64,000 bases of DNA from Pseudomonas helmanticensis (lineage in GTDB: Bacteria; Pseudomonadota; Gammaproteobacteria; Pseudomonadales; Pseudomonadaceae): positions 434,001 through 498,000 of the forward strand of contig NZ_FXUY01000001.1 in assembly GCF_900182985.1 (NCBI RefSeq), in the 5' to 3' direction. The notes beneath the pieces were generated by a model. It did not search any database, was not told the DNA's origin, and saw nothing but the letters and a program-made list of their open reading frames with translations. Positions 26,584-39,890 of this stretch are shown in pieces; position 1 is the stretch's first letter, and every line of letters begins with the position of its first letter. Position numbers and translations under genes: made by a program.

Positions 26584-27264
26584 TCAGCAAACCCAGGTGG
26601 CGCGACTGGGTTGATCCAGGTGGCGGGCCAGATAATCAGCGAATTCGTCGCGGGGAATGGCCCGGGCGCCGAGACTGTGCAGATGATCGGTCGGCATCTG
26701 GCAATCGATCAGCACGAATCCCGCGTCTTTCAGGTGCTGTACCAGCGTGGCAAAGCCATATTTCGAGGCATTGTCGGCGCGGCTGAACATCGACTCGCCG
26801 AAAAACAGTCGGCCCATCGCCAGTCCATACAGGCCACCGACCAATTCGCCCTGATCCCAAACCTCGACCGAGTGGGCAAAGCCGCGGCGGTGCAGTTCAA
26901 TGTAAGCGTCTTGCATCGCCTCCGTGATCCAGGTGCCGTCGGCGTAATCGCGGGGCGCGGCGCAGGCGCGGATCACCGCATCGAAGTCCTGATCGAACGT
27001 CACTTGATAGCGTTGCTGGCGCAACAGTTTACCGAGGCTGCGCGAGACATGCAGTTCGTCGGGAAACAACACGGTGCGCGGGTCCGGCGACCACCAGAGA
27101 ATCGGCTGGCCTTCGGAAAACCACGGAAAACAGCCGTGGCGATACGCTTGGATCAAACGATCGGCAGACAGATCTCCGCCAGCGGCGAGCAGTCCGTTGG
27201 GGTCGCGCATGGCCTTTTCCAGTGGCGGAAAAGTCAGGGAATTGCGTTGTAACCAAGTCAGCAT
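26584..27264 (-). CDS. aat: Leucyl/phenylalanyl-tRNA-protein transferase
   Basis: Adds Leu or Phe from tRNA to proteins with N-terminal Lys or Arg, the other entry to the ClpS/ClpA N-degron pathway. 226 residues with [39 protein letters not shown] and [19 protein letters not shown], all typical of the family. The first ATG gives [18 protein letters not shown]. It is followed by bpt 57 bp on. Confidence 0.97.
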   Translation of the reverse strand: MLTWLQRNSLTFPPLEKAMRDPNGLLAAGGDLSADRLIQAYRHGCFPWFSEGQPILWWSPDPRTVLFPDELHVSRSLGKLLRQQRYQVTFDQDFDAVIRACAAPRDYADGTWITEAMQDAYIELHRRGFAHSVEVWDQGELVGGLYGLAMGRLFFGESMFSRADNASKYGFATLVQHLKDAGFVLIDCQMPTDHLHSLGARAIPRDEFADYLARHLDQPSRATWVC

Positions 27265-27327
27265 GGCATCCAGGCTTGCAGAAGGGGAGGGCAGTGCGGA
27301 CCGTTCGGCCCGCGATAAAGTGTGCCG

Positions 27328-28474
<1,147 letters not shown>

Positions 28475-28584
28475 TTAAAAGTAGTCCCAGTTGCGCTCGC
28501 TCACTTTGTTACCTGCCTGGATTGGGCAGTTTTTTATCGTCATTCAATAGATGGACGCGCCTCGGGCGCAGGAAAAGTAGCGTT

Positions 28585-30993
28585 TTGAAGAAATCCACCG
28601 CAGCACCTAAAACAGTCGTTCCGCTCTGGCGCCAACAGTTGCACTACCGGCTCAAGGAAGGTGCATTGATCGCCATTGGCGCCTTGTGCCTGTTCCTGAT
28701 GATGGCCTTGCTGACCTACGGCAAGGACGATCCGGGCTGGAGCCACAACAGCAAGATCGACGACGTACAGAATTTCGGCGGCCCGGCGGGCTCCTACAGC
28801 GCCGACATCCTGTTTATGGTGCTCGGCTATTTCGCCTATATCTTCCCGTTGCTGCTGGCAATCAAGGCTTATCAGATTTTTCGTCAGCGTCACGAGCCGT
28901 GGCAGTGGAGCGGCTGGCTGTTCTCCTGGCGCCTGATCGGTCTGGTGTTTCTGGTGCTGTCCGGCGCTGCGCTGGCGCATTTGCACTTTCACGCGGCGTC
29001 GGGTCTGCCGGCGGGTGCGGGCGGTGCGCTGGGCGAAAGCCTCGGCAATCTGGCGAAGAACGCGCTGAACATTCAAGGCAGCACACTGCTGTTCATTGCC
29101 CTGTTCCTGTTCGGCCTGACCGTGTTCACCGACCTGTCGTGGTTCAAGGTGATGGACATCACCGGCAAGATCACCCTCGACCTGTTCGAACTGTTCCAGG
29201 GCGCACTCAACCGCTGGTGGTCGGCGCGTACCGAGCGCAAACAACTGGTCGCGCAGCTGCGTGAAGTCGACGATCGCGTGCATGATGTGGTCGCGCCAAC
29301 GGTCACCGACAAGCGCGAGCAAGCCAAAGTCAAAGAACGCCTGATCGAACGTGAGCAAGCCCTGAGCAAGCACATGTCCGACCGCGAGAAACAGGTGCCG
29401 CCAGTGATTGCCCCGGCGCCGGTCAAGGCCCCAGAGCCAAGCAAGCGCGTACAGAAAGAGAAACAGGTGCCGTTGTTCGTCGACAGCGCCGTGGAAGGCA
29501 CCTTGCCGCCGATCTCGATCCTCGATCCTGCGGAAAAGAAACAACTCAATTATTCGCCGGAATCCCTGGCAGCGGTCGGCCACTTGCTGGAGATCAAGCT
29601 CAAGGAGTTCGGCGTCGAAGTCACGGTGGATTCGATCCATCCTGGCCCGGTGATTACCCGTTACGAAATCCAGCCGGCTGCTGGCGTCAAAGTCAGCCGC
29701 ATTGCCAACCTGGCGAAAGACCTTGCGCGTTCGCTGGCCGTGACCAGTGTGCGGGTGGTCGAGGTGATTCCGGGCAAGACCACCGTCGGTATCGAGATTC
29801 CCAACGAAGACCGGCAGATCGTGCGCTTCTCCGAAGTGCTGTCGACGCCCGAGTACGACAACTTCAAATCGCCGGTTACCCTGGCGCTGGGCCACGATAT
29901 CGGTGGCAAGCCGGTGATCACTGACCTGGCGAAGATGCCGCACTTGCTGGTGGCCGGTACCACCGGTTCCGGTAAATCGGTGGGTGTCAACGCGATGATC
30001 CTGTCGATCCTGTTCAAGTCCGGCCCGGAAGACGCCAAGCTGATCATGATCGACCCGAAGATGCTGGAATTGTCGATCTACGAAGGCATTCCGCACCTGC
30101 TCTGCCCGGTCGTGACCGACATGAAGGACGCTGCCAACGCTTTGCGCTGGAGCGTTGCCGAGATGGAGCGCCGCTACAAGCTGATGGCGAAAATGGGCGT
30201 GCGTAACCTGTCCGGCTTCAACGCCAAGGTCAAGGAAGCCCAGGACGCCGGCGAGCCGTTGAGCGATCCGCTGTACAAGCGCGAAAGCATCCACGACGAA
30301 GCGCCGCTGTTGCAGAAGCTGCCAACCATCGTTGTGGTCGTCGACGAATTCGCTGACATGATGATGATCGTCGGCAAGAAGGTTGAAGAACTGATCGCCC
30401 GTATCGCGCAGAAGGCGCGTGCGGCGGGTATCCACTTGATCCTCGCGACCCAGCGACCGTCGGTGGACGTGATCACCGGTCTGATCAAGGCCAACATTCC
30501 GACGCGTATGGCGTTCCAGGTGTCGAGCAAGATCGACTCGCGGACCATCATCGACCAGGGCGGCGCCGAACAACTGCTCGGCCACGGTGACATGCTCTAT
30601 ATGCCGCCGGGCACCAGCCTGCCGATCCGGGTTCACGGCGCGTTCGTTTCCGACGAAGAAGTCCACCGTGTGGTGGAGGCGTGGAAACTGCGCGGCGCCC
30701 CGGAATACAACGACGACATCCTCAACGGTGTCGAAGAGGCCGGCAGCGGCTTCGAAGGCAGCAGCGGAGGCGGCGATGGCGATGATCCGGAAACCGACGC
30801 GCTGTATGACGAAGCCGTGCAGTTCGTTCTCGAAAGCCGTCGTGCATCGATTTCTGCGGTACAGCGCAAGCTGAAGATCGGTTACAACCGCGCTGCGCGG
30901 ATGATCGAAGCCATGGAAATGGCCGGCGTCGTCACCTCCATGAACACCAACGGTTCGCGTGAAGTCCTGGCCCCGGGCCCGGTTCGCGACTGA
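28585..30993 (+). CDS. ftsK: DNA translocase FtsK
   Basis: Septal DNA pump that clears chromosome ends and activates XerCD at dif. The protein has 802 residues from a TTG start at 28585 ([15 protein letters not shown]), which has AGGAAAAG upstream; the frame is open to 28522. About five membrane helices lie within residues 20-190, followed by a short charged linker (230-310). The motor has Walker A GTTGSGKS near 459-466 and Walker [12 protein letters not shown]. The C-terminal gamma winged helix ([18 protein letters not shown]...[13 protein letters not shown]) binds KOPS. It is divergent from trxB and 66 bp before lolA. Confidence 0.95.
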   Translation: MKKSTAAPKTVVPLWRQQLHYRLKEGALIAIGALCLFLMMALLTYGKDDPGWSHNSKIDDVQNFGGPAGSYSADILFMVLGYFAYIFPLLLAIKAYQIFRQRHEPWQWSGWLFSWRLIGLVFLVLSGAALAHLHFHAASGLPAGAGGALGESLGNLAKNALNIQGSTLLFIALFLFGLTVFTDLSWFKVMDITGKITLDLFELFQGALNRWWSARTERKQLVAQLREVDDRVHDVVAPTVTDKREQAKVKERLIEREQALSKHMSDREKQVPPVIAPAPVKAPEPSKRVQKEKQVPLFVDSAVEGTLPPISILDPAEKKQLNYSPESLAAVGHLLEIKLKEFGVEVTVDSIHPGPVITRYEIQPAAGVKVSRIANLAKDLARSLAVTSVRVVEVIPGKTTVGIEIPNEDRQIVRFSEVLSTPEYDNFKSPVTLALGHDIGGKPVITDLAKMPHLLVAGTTGSGKSVGVNAMILSILFKSGPEDAKLIMIDPKMLELSIYEGIPHLLCPVVTDMKDAANALRWSVAEMERRYKLMAKMGVRNLSGFNAKVKEAQDAGEPLSDPLYKRESIHDEAPLLQKLPTIVVVVDEFADMMMIVGKKVEELIARIAQKARAAGIHLILATQRPSVDVITGLIKANIPTRMAFQVSSKIDSRTIIDQGGAEQLLGHGDMLYMPPGTSLPIRVHGAFVSDEEVHRVVEAWKLRGAPEYNDDILNGVEEAGSGFEGSSGGGDGDDPETDALYDEAVQFVLESRRASISAVQRKLKIGYNRAARMIEAMEMAGVVTSMNTNGSREVLAPGPVRD

Positions 30994-31059
30994 TTGCAAA
31001 AGCAAGAGGCGGGACAATGATGTTCCGCCGCTCTCCCACGAGTATTCAAGAGGACTCCC

Positions 31060-31680
31060 ATGCGTCTTATCCGCATGCTGTTGCCAGTACTGGCGTTGAC
31101 CACCCTCACGGCTCACGCCGATGACAAGGACGTGGCACGTCTGACCCAATTGCTGGAAACATCCAAGACCCTGAGCGCGAACTTTTCGCAGCTGACCCTC
31201 GACGGCGGCGGCACGCAGTTGCAGGAAACCACTGGCGACATGACCCTGCAGCGTCCGGGCCTGTTCTACTGGCACACCAATGCGCCGGCCGAGCAGACCA
31301 TGGTTTCCGATGGCAAGAAGGTAACGCTGTGGGATCCGGACCTGGAACAGGCCACCATCAAGAAGCTCGACGAACGCCTGACCCAGACCCCGGCGCTGCT
31401 GCTGTCCGGTGACGTGTCGAAAATCAGCCAGAGCTTCGACATCAGCGCGAAAGAAGCGGGCGGCGTGATCGACTTCACCCTCAAGCCGAAAACCAAGGAC
31501 ACCCTGTTCGACAACCTGCGTCTGTCATTCCGCAACGGTCTGCTTAACGACATGCAACTGATCGACAGCGTCGGCCAGCGCACCAACATCCTGTTCACCG
31601 GGGTCAAGGCCAACGAGCCAGTGCCAGCCTCGAAATTCAAGTTCGACATCCCCAAGGGTGCGGACGTCATCCAGGAATAA
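31060..31680 (+). CDS. lolA: Outer-membrane lipoprotein carrier protein LolA
   Basis: Periplasmic chaperone that takes lipoproteins from LolCDE to LolB. 206 residues with a signal peptide ([20 protein letters not shown], then DDKDVARL) and the family pattern [13 protein letters not shown]... LFYWHTNAP... [13 protein letters not shown]. It lies between ftsK and rarA, a conserved order. A weak hairpin AGGCCC/GGGCCT (31685-31705) follows directly. Confidence 0.95.
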   Translation: MRLIRMLLPVLALTTLTAHADDKDVARLTQLLETSKTLSANFSQLTLDGGGTQLQETTGDMTLQRPGLFYWHTNAPAEQTMVSDGKKVTLWDPDLEQATIKKLDERLTQTPALLLSGDVSKISQSFDISAKEAGGVIDFTLKPKTKDTLFDNLRLSFRNGLLNDMQLIDSVGQRTNILFTGVKANEPVPASKFKFDIPKGADVIQE

Positions 31681-31736
31681 ATTCAGGCCCCTTGTGTCAG
31701 GGCCTTTGTGGTGAGGGCCTGCTGTTGAGGGGCTTT

Positions 31737-31829
31737 TGTGGCGAGGGGATTTATCCCCGTTCGGCTGCGCAGCAGTCGTCGCTTTTGGGGCAGCTTCGCA
31801 GCCCAACGGGGATAAATCCCCTCGCCACA
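31737..31829. repeat. REP inverted pair (GTGGCGAGGGGATTTATCCCC type)
   Basis: Perfect 25-nt arms at 31737-31761 and 31805-31829, between lolA and rarA. This arm differs from the other REP families in the window. Confidence 0.88.
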
Positions 31830-31875
31830 CGGTTTCACACAGTATTCGAAAAAATAGAGGTTTCAACGCTACGTG

Positions 31876-33198
31876 ATGGATCTGTTTCGCAGTGCACCGA
31901 TTGCCCAGCCACTGGCCGCGCGTTTGCGGGCGACCAATCTGGATGAGTACGTCGGCCAGGAACACCTGCTCGCTCGCGGCAAGCCTCTGCGTGAGGCGCT
32001 GGAGCAGGGTGCCCTGCATTCGATGATCTTCTGGGGCCCGCCCGGCGTGGGCAAAACCACCCTGGCGCGATTGCTCGCGGAAGTCTCCGATGCGCACTTC
32101 GAAACGGTCTCGGCGGTGCTCGCCGGGGTCAAGGAGATCCGTCAGGCGGTTGAAATCGCCAAGCAGCAAGCCGGCCAGTACGGCAAGCGCACGATTCTGT
32201 TTGTCGATGAAGTGCACCGCTTCAACAAATCCCAGCAGGACGCGTTCCTGCCCTACGTTGAAGACGGCACGCTGATCTTCATCGGCGCCACCACCGAAAA
32301 CCCTTCGTTCGAACTCAATAACGCCTTGTTGTCCCGCGCGCGCGTCTACGTGCTGAAAAGCCTCGACGAAGCAGCGCTGCGCAAACTGGTGCAGCGCGCA
32401 CTCAGCGAAGAGCGCGGCCTGGGCAAGCGCAACCTGACGCTTAACGATGAAGGTTTCCAGATGCTGCTGTCCGCCGCCGATGGCGATGGTCGGCGCCTGC
32501 TTAATCTGCTGGAAAACGCCTCGGATCTGGCCGAAGACGACAGCGAGATTGGCACCGAGCTGCTGCAAAGCCTGCTCGGCGACACCCGTCGACGCTTCGA
32601 CAAAGGCGGCGAAGCGTTCTACGACCAGATCTCGGCGCTGCACAAATCGGTACGCGGCTCCAATCCCGACGGCGCGTTGTACTGGTTTGCGCGGATGATC
32701 GACGGCGGTTGCGATCCGTTGTATCTGGCCCGGCGCGTGGTGCGCATGGCCAGCGAAGACATCGGCAACGCCGACCCGCGCGCACTGAGCCTGTGCCTCG
32801 CGGCGTGGGAAGTGCAGGAACGCCTCGGCAGCCCGGAAGGCGAGTTGGCGGTAGCGCAAGCCATCACTTATCTGGCGTGTGCGCCAAAAAGCAACGCGGT
32901 GTACATGGGTTTCAAAACCGCCCTGCGTGCCGCCGCCGAACACGGCTCGCTGGAAGTGCCGCTGCATTTGCGCAACGCGCCGACCAAGCTGATGAAACAG
33001 TTGGGTTATGGCGACGAATACCGCTACGCCCACGACGAACCGGATGCCTACGCTGCCGGCGAAGATTATTTCCCGGAAGAACTCGAGCCGATTGCGTTCT
33101 ATCAACCGGTGCCTCGCGGCCTGGAATTGAAGATCGGCGAGAAGCTCAACCACCTCGCCCAACTCGATCGTTTAAGCCCTAGGCAGCGGAGAAAATAG
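31876..33198 (+). CDS. rarA: Replication-associated recombination protein A (MgsA/RarA)
   Basis: AAA+ ATPase related to clamp loaders that acts at stalled forks. 440 residues, Walker A GPPGVGKT at 54-61, Walker [12 protein letters not shown], sensor 1 [10 protein letters not shown], and the C-terminal tetramerisation region with [24 protein letters not shown] at 31876 is used; a GTG one codon earlier is possible. Its stop shares a base with the crcB start. Confidence 0.95.
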   Translation: MDLFRSAPIAQPLAARLRATNLDEYVGQEHLLARGKPLREALEQGALHSMIFWGPPGVGKTTLARLLAEVSDAHFETVSAVLAGVKEIRQAVEIAKQQAGQYGKRTILFVDEVHRFNKSQQDAFLPYVEDGTLIFIGATTENPSFELNNALLSRARVYVLKSLDEAALRKLVQRALSEERGLGKRNLTLNDEGFQMLLSAADGDGRRLLNLLENASDLAEDDSEIGTELLQSLLGDTRRRFDKGGEAFYDQISALHKSVRGSNPDGALYWFARMIDGGCDPLYLARRVVRMASEDIGNADPRALSLCLAAWEVQERLGSPEGELAVAQAITYLACAPKSNAVYMGFKTALRAAAEHGSLEVPLHLRNAPTKLMKQLGYGDEYRYAHDEPDAYAAGEDYFPEELEPIAFYQPVPRGLELKIGEKLNHLAQLDRLSPRQRRK

Positions 33199-33572
33199 TG
33201 GTTCCACTGATTATTGCAGTCTCCGTCGGCGGCATGGCCGGCACCTTGTTGCGCTTCGCCACCGGCAATTGGATCAGCGCCAATTGGCCGCGGCACTTCT
33301 ATACCGCGACGCTGGCCGTTAATATCGTGGGCTGTCTGTTGATTGGCGTGTTGTACGGCCTGTTTTTGATACGCCCGGAAGTGCCGATCGAGGTGCGCGC
33401 CGGGTTGATGGTCGGCTTCCTCGGGGGCCTGACGACTTTTTCATCCTTTTCACTGGATACGGTGCGCCTGCTGGAAAGCGGGCAAGTACCGCTGGCCCTG
33501 GGCTATGCGGCACTCAGCGTATTCGGCGGGCTGCTCGCAACGTGGGCTGGCCTGTCTTTGACCAAACTTTGA
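33198..33572 (+). CDS. crcB: Fluoride exporter CrcB/Fluc
   Basis: 124-residue inner-membrane fluoride channel that works as an antiparallel dimer. Four hydrophobic helices are visible, with the family motifs [19 protein letters not shown] and [13 protein letters not shown]. It starts at a GTG whose G is the last base of the rarA stop (TAGTG), so translation is coupled. No fluoride riboswitch is possible in this position; 15 bp separate it from serS. Confidence 0.94.
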   Translation: MVPLIIAVSVGGMAGTLLRFATGNWISANWPRHFYTATLAVNIVGCLLIGVLYGLFLIRPEVPIEVRAGLMVGFLGGLTTFSSFSLDTVRLLESGQVPLALGYAALSVFGGLLATWAGLSLTKL

Positions 33573-33575
33573 TAA

Positions 33576-34868
<1,293 letters not shown>

Positions 34869-36263
34869 ATGAAATATCTGCCGCTGTTTCACAACCTGCG
34901 CGGCAGTCGTGTGTTGGTCGTCGGTGGGGGGGAAATTGCCTTGCGCAAATCCCGCCTGCTGGCCGACGCCGGTGCGCTGCTGCGGGTGGTCGCACCTGAA
35001 ATCGAAGCGCAACTGCGCGAACTGGTCACAGCCTCTGCTGGCGAGTGCCTGTTGCGCGGTTACGTTGAAGCGGATCTGGACGGTTGCGGGCTGATCATCG
35101 CCGCCACCGACGACGAAACGCTGAACGCACAAGTCTCTACCGATGCTCATCGGCGCTGCGTGCCGGTCAACGTGGTCGACGCGCCTGCCTTGTGCAGCGT
35201 GATCTTCCCGGCGATCGTCGATCGCTCGCCGCTGATCATCGCAGTGTCCAGTGGCGGCGATGCGCCGGTGCTTGCGCGGTTGATTCGCGCCAAGATCGAA
35301 ACCTGGATTCCATCGACCTACGGCCATCTGGCCGGGCTCGCGGCACGTTTCCGTAATCAGGTGAAAACCTTGTTTCCGGATGTGCAGCAGCGCCGTGGCT
35401 TCTGGGAAGACGTGTTCCAGGGCCCGATTGCCGATCGGCAACTGGCCGGGCAGGGCGCCGAAGCCGAGCGTTTGCTACAGGCGAAGATCGATGGCGAATC
35501 CACGGTCACCACTGGTGAAGTGTATTTGGTCGGGGCAGGGCCGGGCGATCCGGATCTGCTGACCTTCAAGGCCTTGCGTCTGATGCAGCAAGCCGATGTG
35601 GTGCTGTACGACCGCTTGGTCGCGCCGGCGATACTTGAACTGTGCCGTCGCGATGCCGAGCGCATTTATGTCGGCAAGCGTCGTGCTGATCACGCCGTGC
35701 CGCAGGATCAGATCAACCAGCAACTGGTCGATCTGGCCAAGGCCGGTAAACGTGTGGTGCGTTTGAAGGGCGGTGATCCGTTTATCTTCGGCCGTGGGGG
35801 CGAAGAGATCGAAGAACTGGCCGCCCACGGTATACCGTTCCAGGTCGTGCCGGGCATCACCGCGGCCAGCGGTTGCGCGGCGTATGCCGGAATTCCGCTG
35901 ACCCATCGTGATTACGCGCAGTCAGTGCGTTTTGTTACCGGGCATTTGAAGGACGGTTCCACCGATCTGCCGTGGGCCGACCTCGTCGCGCCGGCGCAGA
36001 CGCTGGTGTTCTACATGGGCCTGGTGGGGTTGCCGGTGATCTGCGAACAACTGATCAAGCACGGTCGCTCGGCGCATACCCCGGCGGCGTTGATTCAGCA
36101 GGGCACCACGGTCAATCAGCGGGTCTTTACCGGCACGCTGGCTGATCTGCCGCGATTGGTGGCGGAGCATGAAGTGCATGCGCCGACACTGGTGATCGTT
36201 GGGGAAGTGGTGCAACTGCGCGAGAAACTGGCGTGGTTTGAGGGGGCTCAGGCGCAGGTCTGA
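34869..36263 (+). CDS. cysG: Siroheme synthase (multifunctional CysG)
   Basis: Makes siroheme, the cofactor of sulfite and nitrite reductases, from uroporphyrinogen III. 464 residues: residues 1-205 are the precorrin-2 dehydrogenase/ferrochelatase part (NAD motif [14 protein letters not shown]), and 216-464 the methyltransferase part ([36 protein letters not shown]). It begins on the base after the serS stop. Confidence 0.96.
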   Translation: MKYLPLFHNLRGSRVLVVGGGEIALRKSRLLADAGALLRVVAPEIEAQLRELVTASAGECLLRGYVEADLDGCGLIIAATDDETLNAQVSTDAHRRCVPVNVVDAPALCSVIFPAIVDRSPLIIAVSSGGDAPVLARLIRAKIETWIPSTYGHLAGLAARFRNQVKTLFPDVQQRRGFWEDVFQGPIADRQLAGQGAEAERLLQAKIDGESTVTTGEVYLVGAGPGDPDLLTFKALRLMQQADVVLYDRLVAPAILELCRRDAERIYVGKRRADHAVPQDQINQQLVDLAKAGKRVVRLKGGDPFIFGRGGEEIEELAAHGIPFQVVPGITAASGCAAYAGIPLTHRDYAQSVRFVTGHLKDGSTDLPWADLVAPAQTLVFYMGLVGLPVICEQLIKHGRSAHTPAALIQQGTTVNQRVFTGTLADLPRLVAEHEVHAPTLVIVGEVVQLREKLAWFEGAQAQV

Positions 36264-36270
36264 AGCAGAT

Positions 36271-36348
36271 CAAAAGATCGCAGCCTTCGGCAGCTCCTAC
36301 ATGAGAATGCGCTCTCCTGTAGGAGCTGCCGAAGGCTGCGATCTTTTG
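36271..36348. repeat. REP inverted pair (GTAGGAGCTGCCGAAGGCTGCGATC type)
   Basis: Perfect 31-nt arms 36271-36301 and 36318-36348 between two convergent genes. Related copies with GCCGCAGGC occur at 51536, 56118 and 59735. Confidence 0.9.
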
Positions 36349-36351
36349 CTG

Positions 36352-37353
36352 TTAGCCCTTCAACCAAACCCCTTTGCCAGCCAACCGCGCCCGATCATGG
36401 GCCACGGTGAAATCCTGTTCCGGCCCCTTCGGCACAACCCCTGTCGGGTTGATGGTCTTGTGGCTACCGTAGTAGTGATTTTTGATGTGCTGAAAATCCA
36501 CCGTCTCGCCAATCCCCGGCAACTGATACAACTCACGCAACCAGTTCGACAGATTCGGGTAATCGGCAATCCGCCGCAGGTTGCACTTGAAGTGCCCGTG
36601 GTACACCGCGTCAAACCGAATCATGGTGGTGAACAGACGCACGTCCGCTTCAGTCAGGTATTCCCCGCTCAGATAACGGTTGGCGCCTAACACGCGCTCC
36701 AGATGATCGAGTTCGGCAAACACCTCATCGAACGCTTCTTCATAAGCCTGTTGCGACGTGGCGAACCCTGCGCGATACACGCCATTGTTCACCGCCGGAT
36801 AAATCCGCTCGTTCAGCGCATCGATTTCACCGCGCAACGGCGCCGGGTAGAAGTCCAGATCGTTGCCGGTCAAGCCATCGAACGCGCTGTTGAACATGCG
36901 GATAATCTCCGCCGATTCGTTGCTGACGATGCGCTTGAGCTTTTTGTCCCACAGCACCGGCACGGTCACACGCCCGGTGTAGTCGGCGGTATCGGCGGTG
37001 TAGCGTTGGTGCATGAAGTCAAAGCCATCGAGTTTGTCGCCGGTCGAGCCGTGCGACTTGTCGAAGGTCCAGCCGTTTTCCAGCATCAACCAACTGACTA
37101 CCGAAACGTCGATGAGACTTTCCAGGCCTTTGAGTTTGCGCAGGATCAGCGTGCGATGCGCCCATGGACAAGCGAGCGAAACGTAGAGGTGATAACGCCC
37201 GGCTTCGGCGGCGAAGCCACCTTCACCGCTCGGGCCGGGCTGGCCGTCTGCGGTCACCCAGTTGCGGCGCTTGGCCTGTTCGCGCTGGAACGCGCCGTCC
37301 TTGCTGCTTTCGTACCACTTGTCCTGCCAGTGGCCGTCGACGAGTAAACCCAT
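36352..37353 (-). CDS. Glutathionyl-hydroquinone reductase (Xi-class GST)
   Basis: Reduces glutathionyl-hydroquinones, releasing the quinol; E. coli YqjG and yeast ECM4 belong here. 333 residues with the thioredoxin-fold active Cys at C62 (SLACPWAHRTLI) and an all-helical C-terminal domain with LSGEYLTEADVRLFTTMIRFD. ATG at 37353 (MGLLVDGHWQDKWY) has ACGGAG upstream. It stands alone on the minus strand. Confidence 0.93.
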   Translation of the reverse strand: MGLLVDGHWQDKWYESSKDGAFQREQAKRRNWVTADGQPGPSGEGGFAAEAGRYHLYVSLACPWAHRTLILRKLKGLESLIDVSVVSWLMLENGWTFDKSHGSTGDKLDGFDFMHQRYTADTADYTGRVTVPVLWDKKLKRIVSNESAEIIRMFNSAFDGLTGNDLDFYPAPLRGEIDALNERIYPAVNNGVYRAGFATSQQAYEEAFDEVFAELDHLERVLGANRYLSGEYLTEADVRLFTTMIRFDAVYHGHFKCNLRRIADYPNLSNWLRELYQLPGIGETVDFQHIKNHYYGSHKTINPTGVVPKGPEQDFTVAHDRARLAGKGVWLKG

Positions 37354-37447
37354 GATCAAGACTCCGTAAACCAATAATAATCGTTGGAGTCGAGTCTATT
37401 CCGATGAGTTCGAACAAAAAGCGCAAAGATCGGGCGTGAATGATCGG

Positions 37448-38449
37448 TTAAATCGATTTGTCCCGAGCGGCCCAATATTGCTCGGCGGTGGCGAAAGCCT
37501 GTTCACGGTTTTGACCGAGACCGCGCAATGCCAGGGCCATGGTCGCAATCAGGGCCATTTGCGGGTAGCTGTCGACCACGTCGCCGCGCCACACGGCCTT
37601 CAGGTGTTCGACCTCCAGCGAGGCCGGTTTGACGTGACGTTGCGCCGACAGTTGCGGCCATTCCTCGTCCCAGCTCTCGCCGCCGGTAGTACCGTAAAGG
37701 TGACTGTCGGCATCCGGGTTGATCTCGATTTCGCCGCCGTCGCCCTTGACCACAATCGCCGTGTCGCCAAGCAGACCGCTGGCATCGCGGTGCACAGCCT
37801 GATAGCCGGGGTGGAAGATGCTTTGCAGCCCGCAACGTGCGCCCAGCGGATTGAGAATCCGCGCCAGCGAATGAATCGGTGAGCGCAGGCCCAGCGTATT
37901 GCGCAGGTCGATCATCTTTTGCAGCTGCGGCGCCCAGTCCACCAGCGGCATGAACGCCAGACCACCGTTATCCAGCGCCGTGCCAACCTGCTGCCAATTG
38001 CGGCACAACGCAATGTTCAGCTCGCCGAGCAGTTGTTCGCTATACAGACGCCCGGCGGTGTGTGCGCCGCCGCCATGCATGAAAATGCGCAGGCCGTTCT
38101 GCGCCAGGCACTTGGCCGCCAGCAGATACCACGGCAGATGGCGCTTCTTGCCGGCATAGGTCGGCCAGTCCAGATCGACATTCAAGGCCGGCGCCTGCAA
38201 ACGTGCGCGCAGGGCTTCGGTGAAACCGGCCATTTCCTCGGCGCTTTCTTCCTTGTGCCGCAGCAACATCAGAAAGGCGCCGAGCTGGGTGTCTTCGACC
38301 TTGTCGTCGAGGATCATGCCCATCGCCTCGCGAGCCTCTTCGCGGGTCAGGTCGCGAGCGCCGCGTTTACCCTTGCCGAGAATGCGCACGAATTGGGCGA
38401 ACGGGTGCTCGACGGGTGTTTCGAGGGTCAGCGCTGGAAAGTCGGTCAT
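37448..38449 (-). CDS. TrpD2/YbiB-like glycosyltransferase-family protein
   Basis: 333 residues related to anthranilate phosphoribosyltransferase (helical N-domain with LTREEAREAMGMILD, then GGGAHTAGRLYSEQLL and MIDLRNTLGLRSPIHSLARILNPL). E. coli YbiB of this family binds nucleic acid rather than making tryptophan. It directly follows tusE, whose stop overlaps its ATG, placing it in the tus operon. A link to tRNA thiolation is inferred from position only. Confidence 0.85.
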   Translation of the reverse strand: MTDFPALTLETPVEHPFAQFVRILGKGKRGARDLTREEAREAMGMILDDKVEDTQLGAFLMLLRHKEESAEEMAGFTEALRARLQAPALNVDLDWPTYAGKKRHLPWYLLAAKCLAQNGLRIFMHGGGAHTAGRLYSEQLLGELNIALCRNWQQVGTALDNGGLAFMPLVDWAPQLQKMIDLRNTLGLRSPIHSLARILNPLGARCGLQSIFHPGYQAVHRDASGLLGDTAIVVKGDGGEIEINPDADSHLYGTTGGESWDEEWPQLSAQRHVKPASLEVEHLKAVWRGDVVDSYPQMALIATMALALRGLGQNREQAFATAEQYWAARDKSI

Positions 38450-38781
38450 AAGCAATTCGTCGGTTTGGGCAGGCCCGCCAGTTTCGCGGCGAGTTTGGCA
38501 GGGGTGCCTTTGAACAGTCGGTTCAGGTGCAGGCTGTTGCCTTTGTCCGGGCCGAGTTTCAGCGCGGTGTACTTGATCAGCGGACGTGTGGCCGGCGACA
38601 GCTGGAACTCTGCATAGAAGCTGCGCAGCAGTTCGAGGACTTCCCAGTGTTCAGGCGTCAACTCGATCTCTTCTGCGGCGGCGAGGGCGCTGGCGACGTC
38701 GGCCGACCAGTCGCTCAAGTCGACCAGGAAACCGTCCTTGTCCAGTTCGATGGCGCGGGCGCCGACGGTGATCGAATTCAT
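38446..38781 (-). CDS. tusE: Sulfur relay protein TusE (DsrC family)
   Basis: Last carrier of the Tus relay, passing persulfide sulfur to MnmA. 111 residues; the essential Cys is penultimate (C110, TNCL), as in all TusE/DsrC proteins. The segment LTPEHWEVLELLRSFY is typical. It overlaps tusB by 4 bp and trpD2-like by 4 bp. Confidence 0.95.
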   Translation of the reverse strand: MNSITVGARAIELDKDGFLVDLSDWSADVASALAAAEEIELTPEHWEVLELLRSFYAEFQLSPATRPLIKYTALKLGPDKGNSLHLNRLFKGTPAKLAAKLAGLPKPTNCL

Positions 38782-39071
38782 AGCCAGCTATTGACCTTGT
38801 CGTGGTGGATCGACAGCTCGACGAAGGCCGGGTAATCGATGGCTTCGGCCCAGTCCGGGATCTCGATGGCGCGGGCCTGCGCGTCTTCCGTGAGGATGAA
38901 CAGCTTCACCTGACGGCTTTGCAGCGCATTAAACGGCGCAGTGCCGGGTTGCAACGCATAAGCCGCGTCGCCGGACAGCAGCAACGCGTCTGCATTGCCG
39001 ATGATACGCAGGCAACTGTTCAAGCGATCGTCGCCGAACGGGGAATGAGACAACACGTGCAAAGTCGACAT
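38778..39071 (-). CDS. tusB: Sulfur relay protein TusB
   Basis: 97 residues, DsrH/TusB family subunit of the TusBCD hexamer, starting MSTLHVLSHSPFGDDRL, with GDAAYAL and the C-terminal VELSIHHDKVNSWL. It overlaps tusC by 1 bp and tusE by 4 bp. Confidence 0.94.
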   Translation of the reverse strand: MSTLHVLSHSPFGDDRLNSCLRIIGNADALLLSGDAAYALQPGTAPFNALQSRQVKLFILTEDAQARAIEIPDWAEAIDYPAFVELSIHHDKVNSWL

Positions 39072-39427
39072 CAGAGGGTGATCACTTGGTCGTAACGGTC
39101 AATAAGGGCGGTGATTTGCTCGGCGGCCAGCGCCTGCGCTTCGTCCAGCGACAACTGGTCGAGGCCACGGGCGCTGGCGCTGTCGGCGCAGTAGAACAAC
39201 TCTTCTACACCAAACATCGGCAGCGCTTGCAGGTTGGCGCTGAGGTCTTTCTGTTGCAGGGCCTTGGCGTTCTGCCCGGCAGCGAGTTGCAACACACCGT
39301 CATCGAGAAACAGCAGACCGATCGGCAGATCGAAGGCACCACCGGCGAGGACGATGTCCAGCGCTTCGCGGGCAGCCGGGCCGGACCATGGCGATTGGCG
39401 GCTGATGAGCAGCAGGGATTTGGCCAT
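39071..39427 (-). CDS. tusC: Sulfur relay protein TusC
   Basis: 118 residues, DsrF/TusC subunit with LLISRQSPWSGPAAREALD and FDLPIGLLFLDDGVLQL. ATG at 39427 is preferred over an upstream in-frame start. It lies 1 bp after the tusD stop. Confidence 0.94.
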   Translation of the reverse strand: MAKSLLLISRQSPWSGPAAREALDIVLAGGAFDLPIGLLFLDDGVLQLAAGQNAKALQQKDLSANLQALPMFGVEELFYCADSASARGLDQLSLDEAQALAAEQITALIDRYDQVITL

Positions 39428-39428
39428 G

Positions 39429-39821
39429 TTACGCACCTCCGAAGCAGATCAGACGGTCGGCGTCTTGCACCGCGTCGTGCAACTGACCGAGACCGGACAA
39501 CTCCCACGGCGCGCTGACTGAGACCGCTTCACGCTGATAACGCTGGGCTTCCTCATTATTCAACACGCCACGACGCAGGGCAGCGGCGATACACACCACG
39601 CCGTCGAGCTTTTGCTCACTGATGAATGCGCGCCACTGCTTGGGCAGGTCGAGTTCGTCCTGCGGCGTGACCACCGCGTCCGAGGCGTTGTAGACGCCGT
39701 CCTGATAGAAAAACAGCCGGACAATTTCATGCCCACCGGCCAGCGCAGCCTGAGCAAACAGCAGGGCGCGGCGCGAGGAGGGCGCGTGGGCGGCGGAAAA
39801 CAGCGCGATGGCGAACTTCAT
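39429..39821 (-). CDS. tusD: Sulfurtransferase TusD
   Basis: 130 residues, DsrE family; it receives sulfur from TusA on the active Cys C77 (GVVCIAAALRRG). ATG at 39821 (MKFAIALFSAAHAPSS) gives the family start. It is the first gene of tusDCB-tusE-trpD2-like, which supplies sulfur to MnmA (15404-16528). Confidence 0.95.
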   Translation of the reverse strand: MKFAIALFSAAHAPSSRRALLFAQAALAGGHEIVRLFFYQDGVYNASDAVVTPQDELDLPKQWRAFISEQKLDGVVCIAAALRRGVLNNEEAQRYQREAVSVSAPWELSGLGQLHDAVQDADRLICFGGA

Positions 39822-39890
39822 GACGGACTCGATCAGCAAAACTGCGGCCATGATAAAGCATTGCGGCCGCCAAAGGATCGCGCAAACCCG

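Noticed and set aside
28540..31275. 911-codon open frame on the minus strand opposite ftsK and lolA
   Set aside because: Antisense shadow; composition is Arg/Gln/His-rich as expected of a reversed frame, while ftsK on the plus strand has clear motifs.
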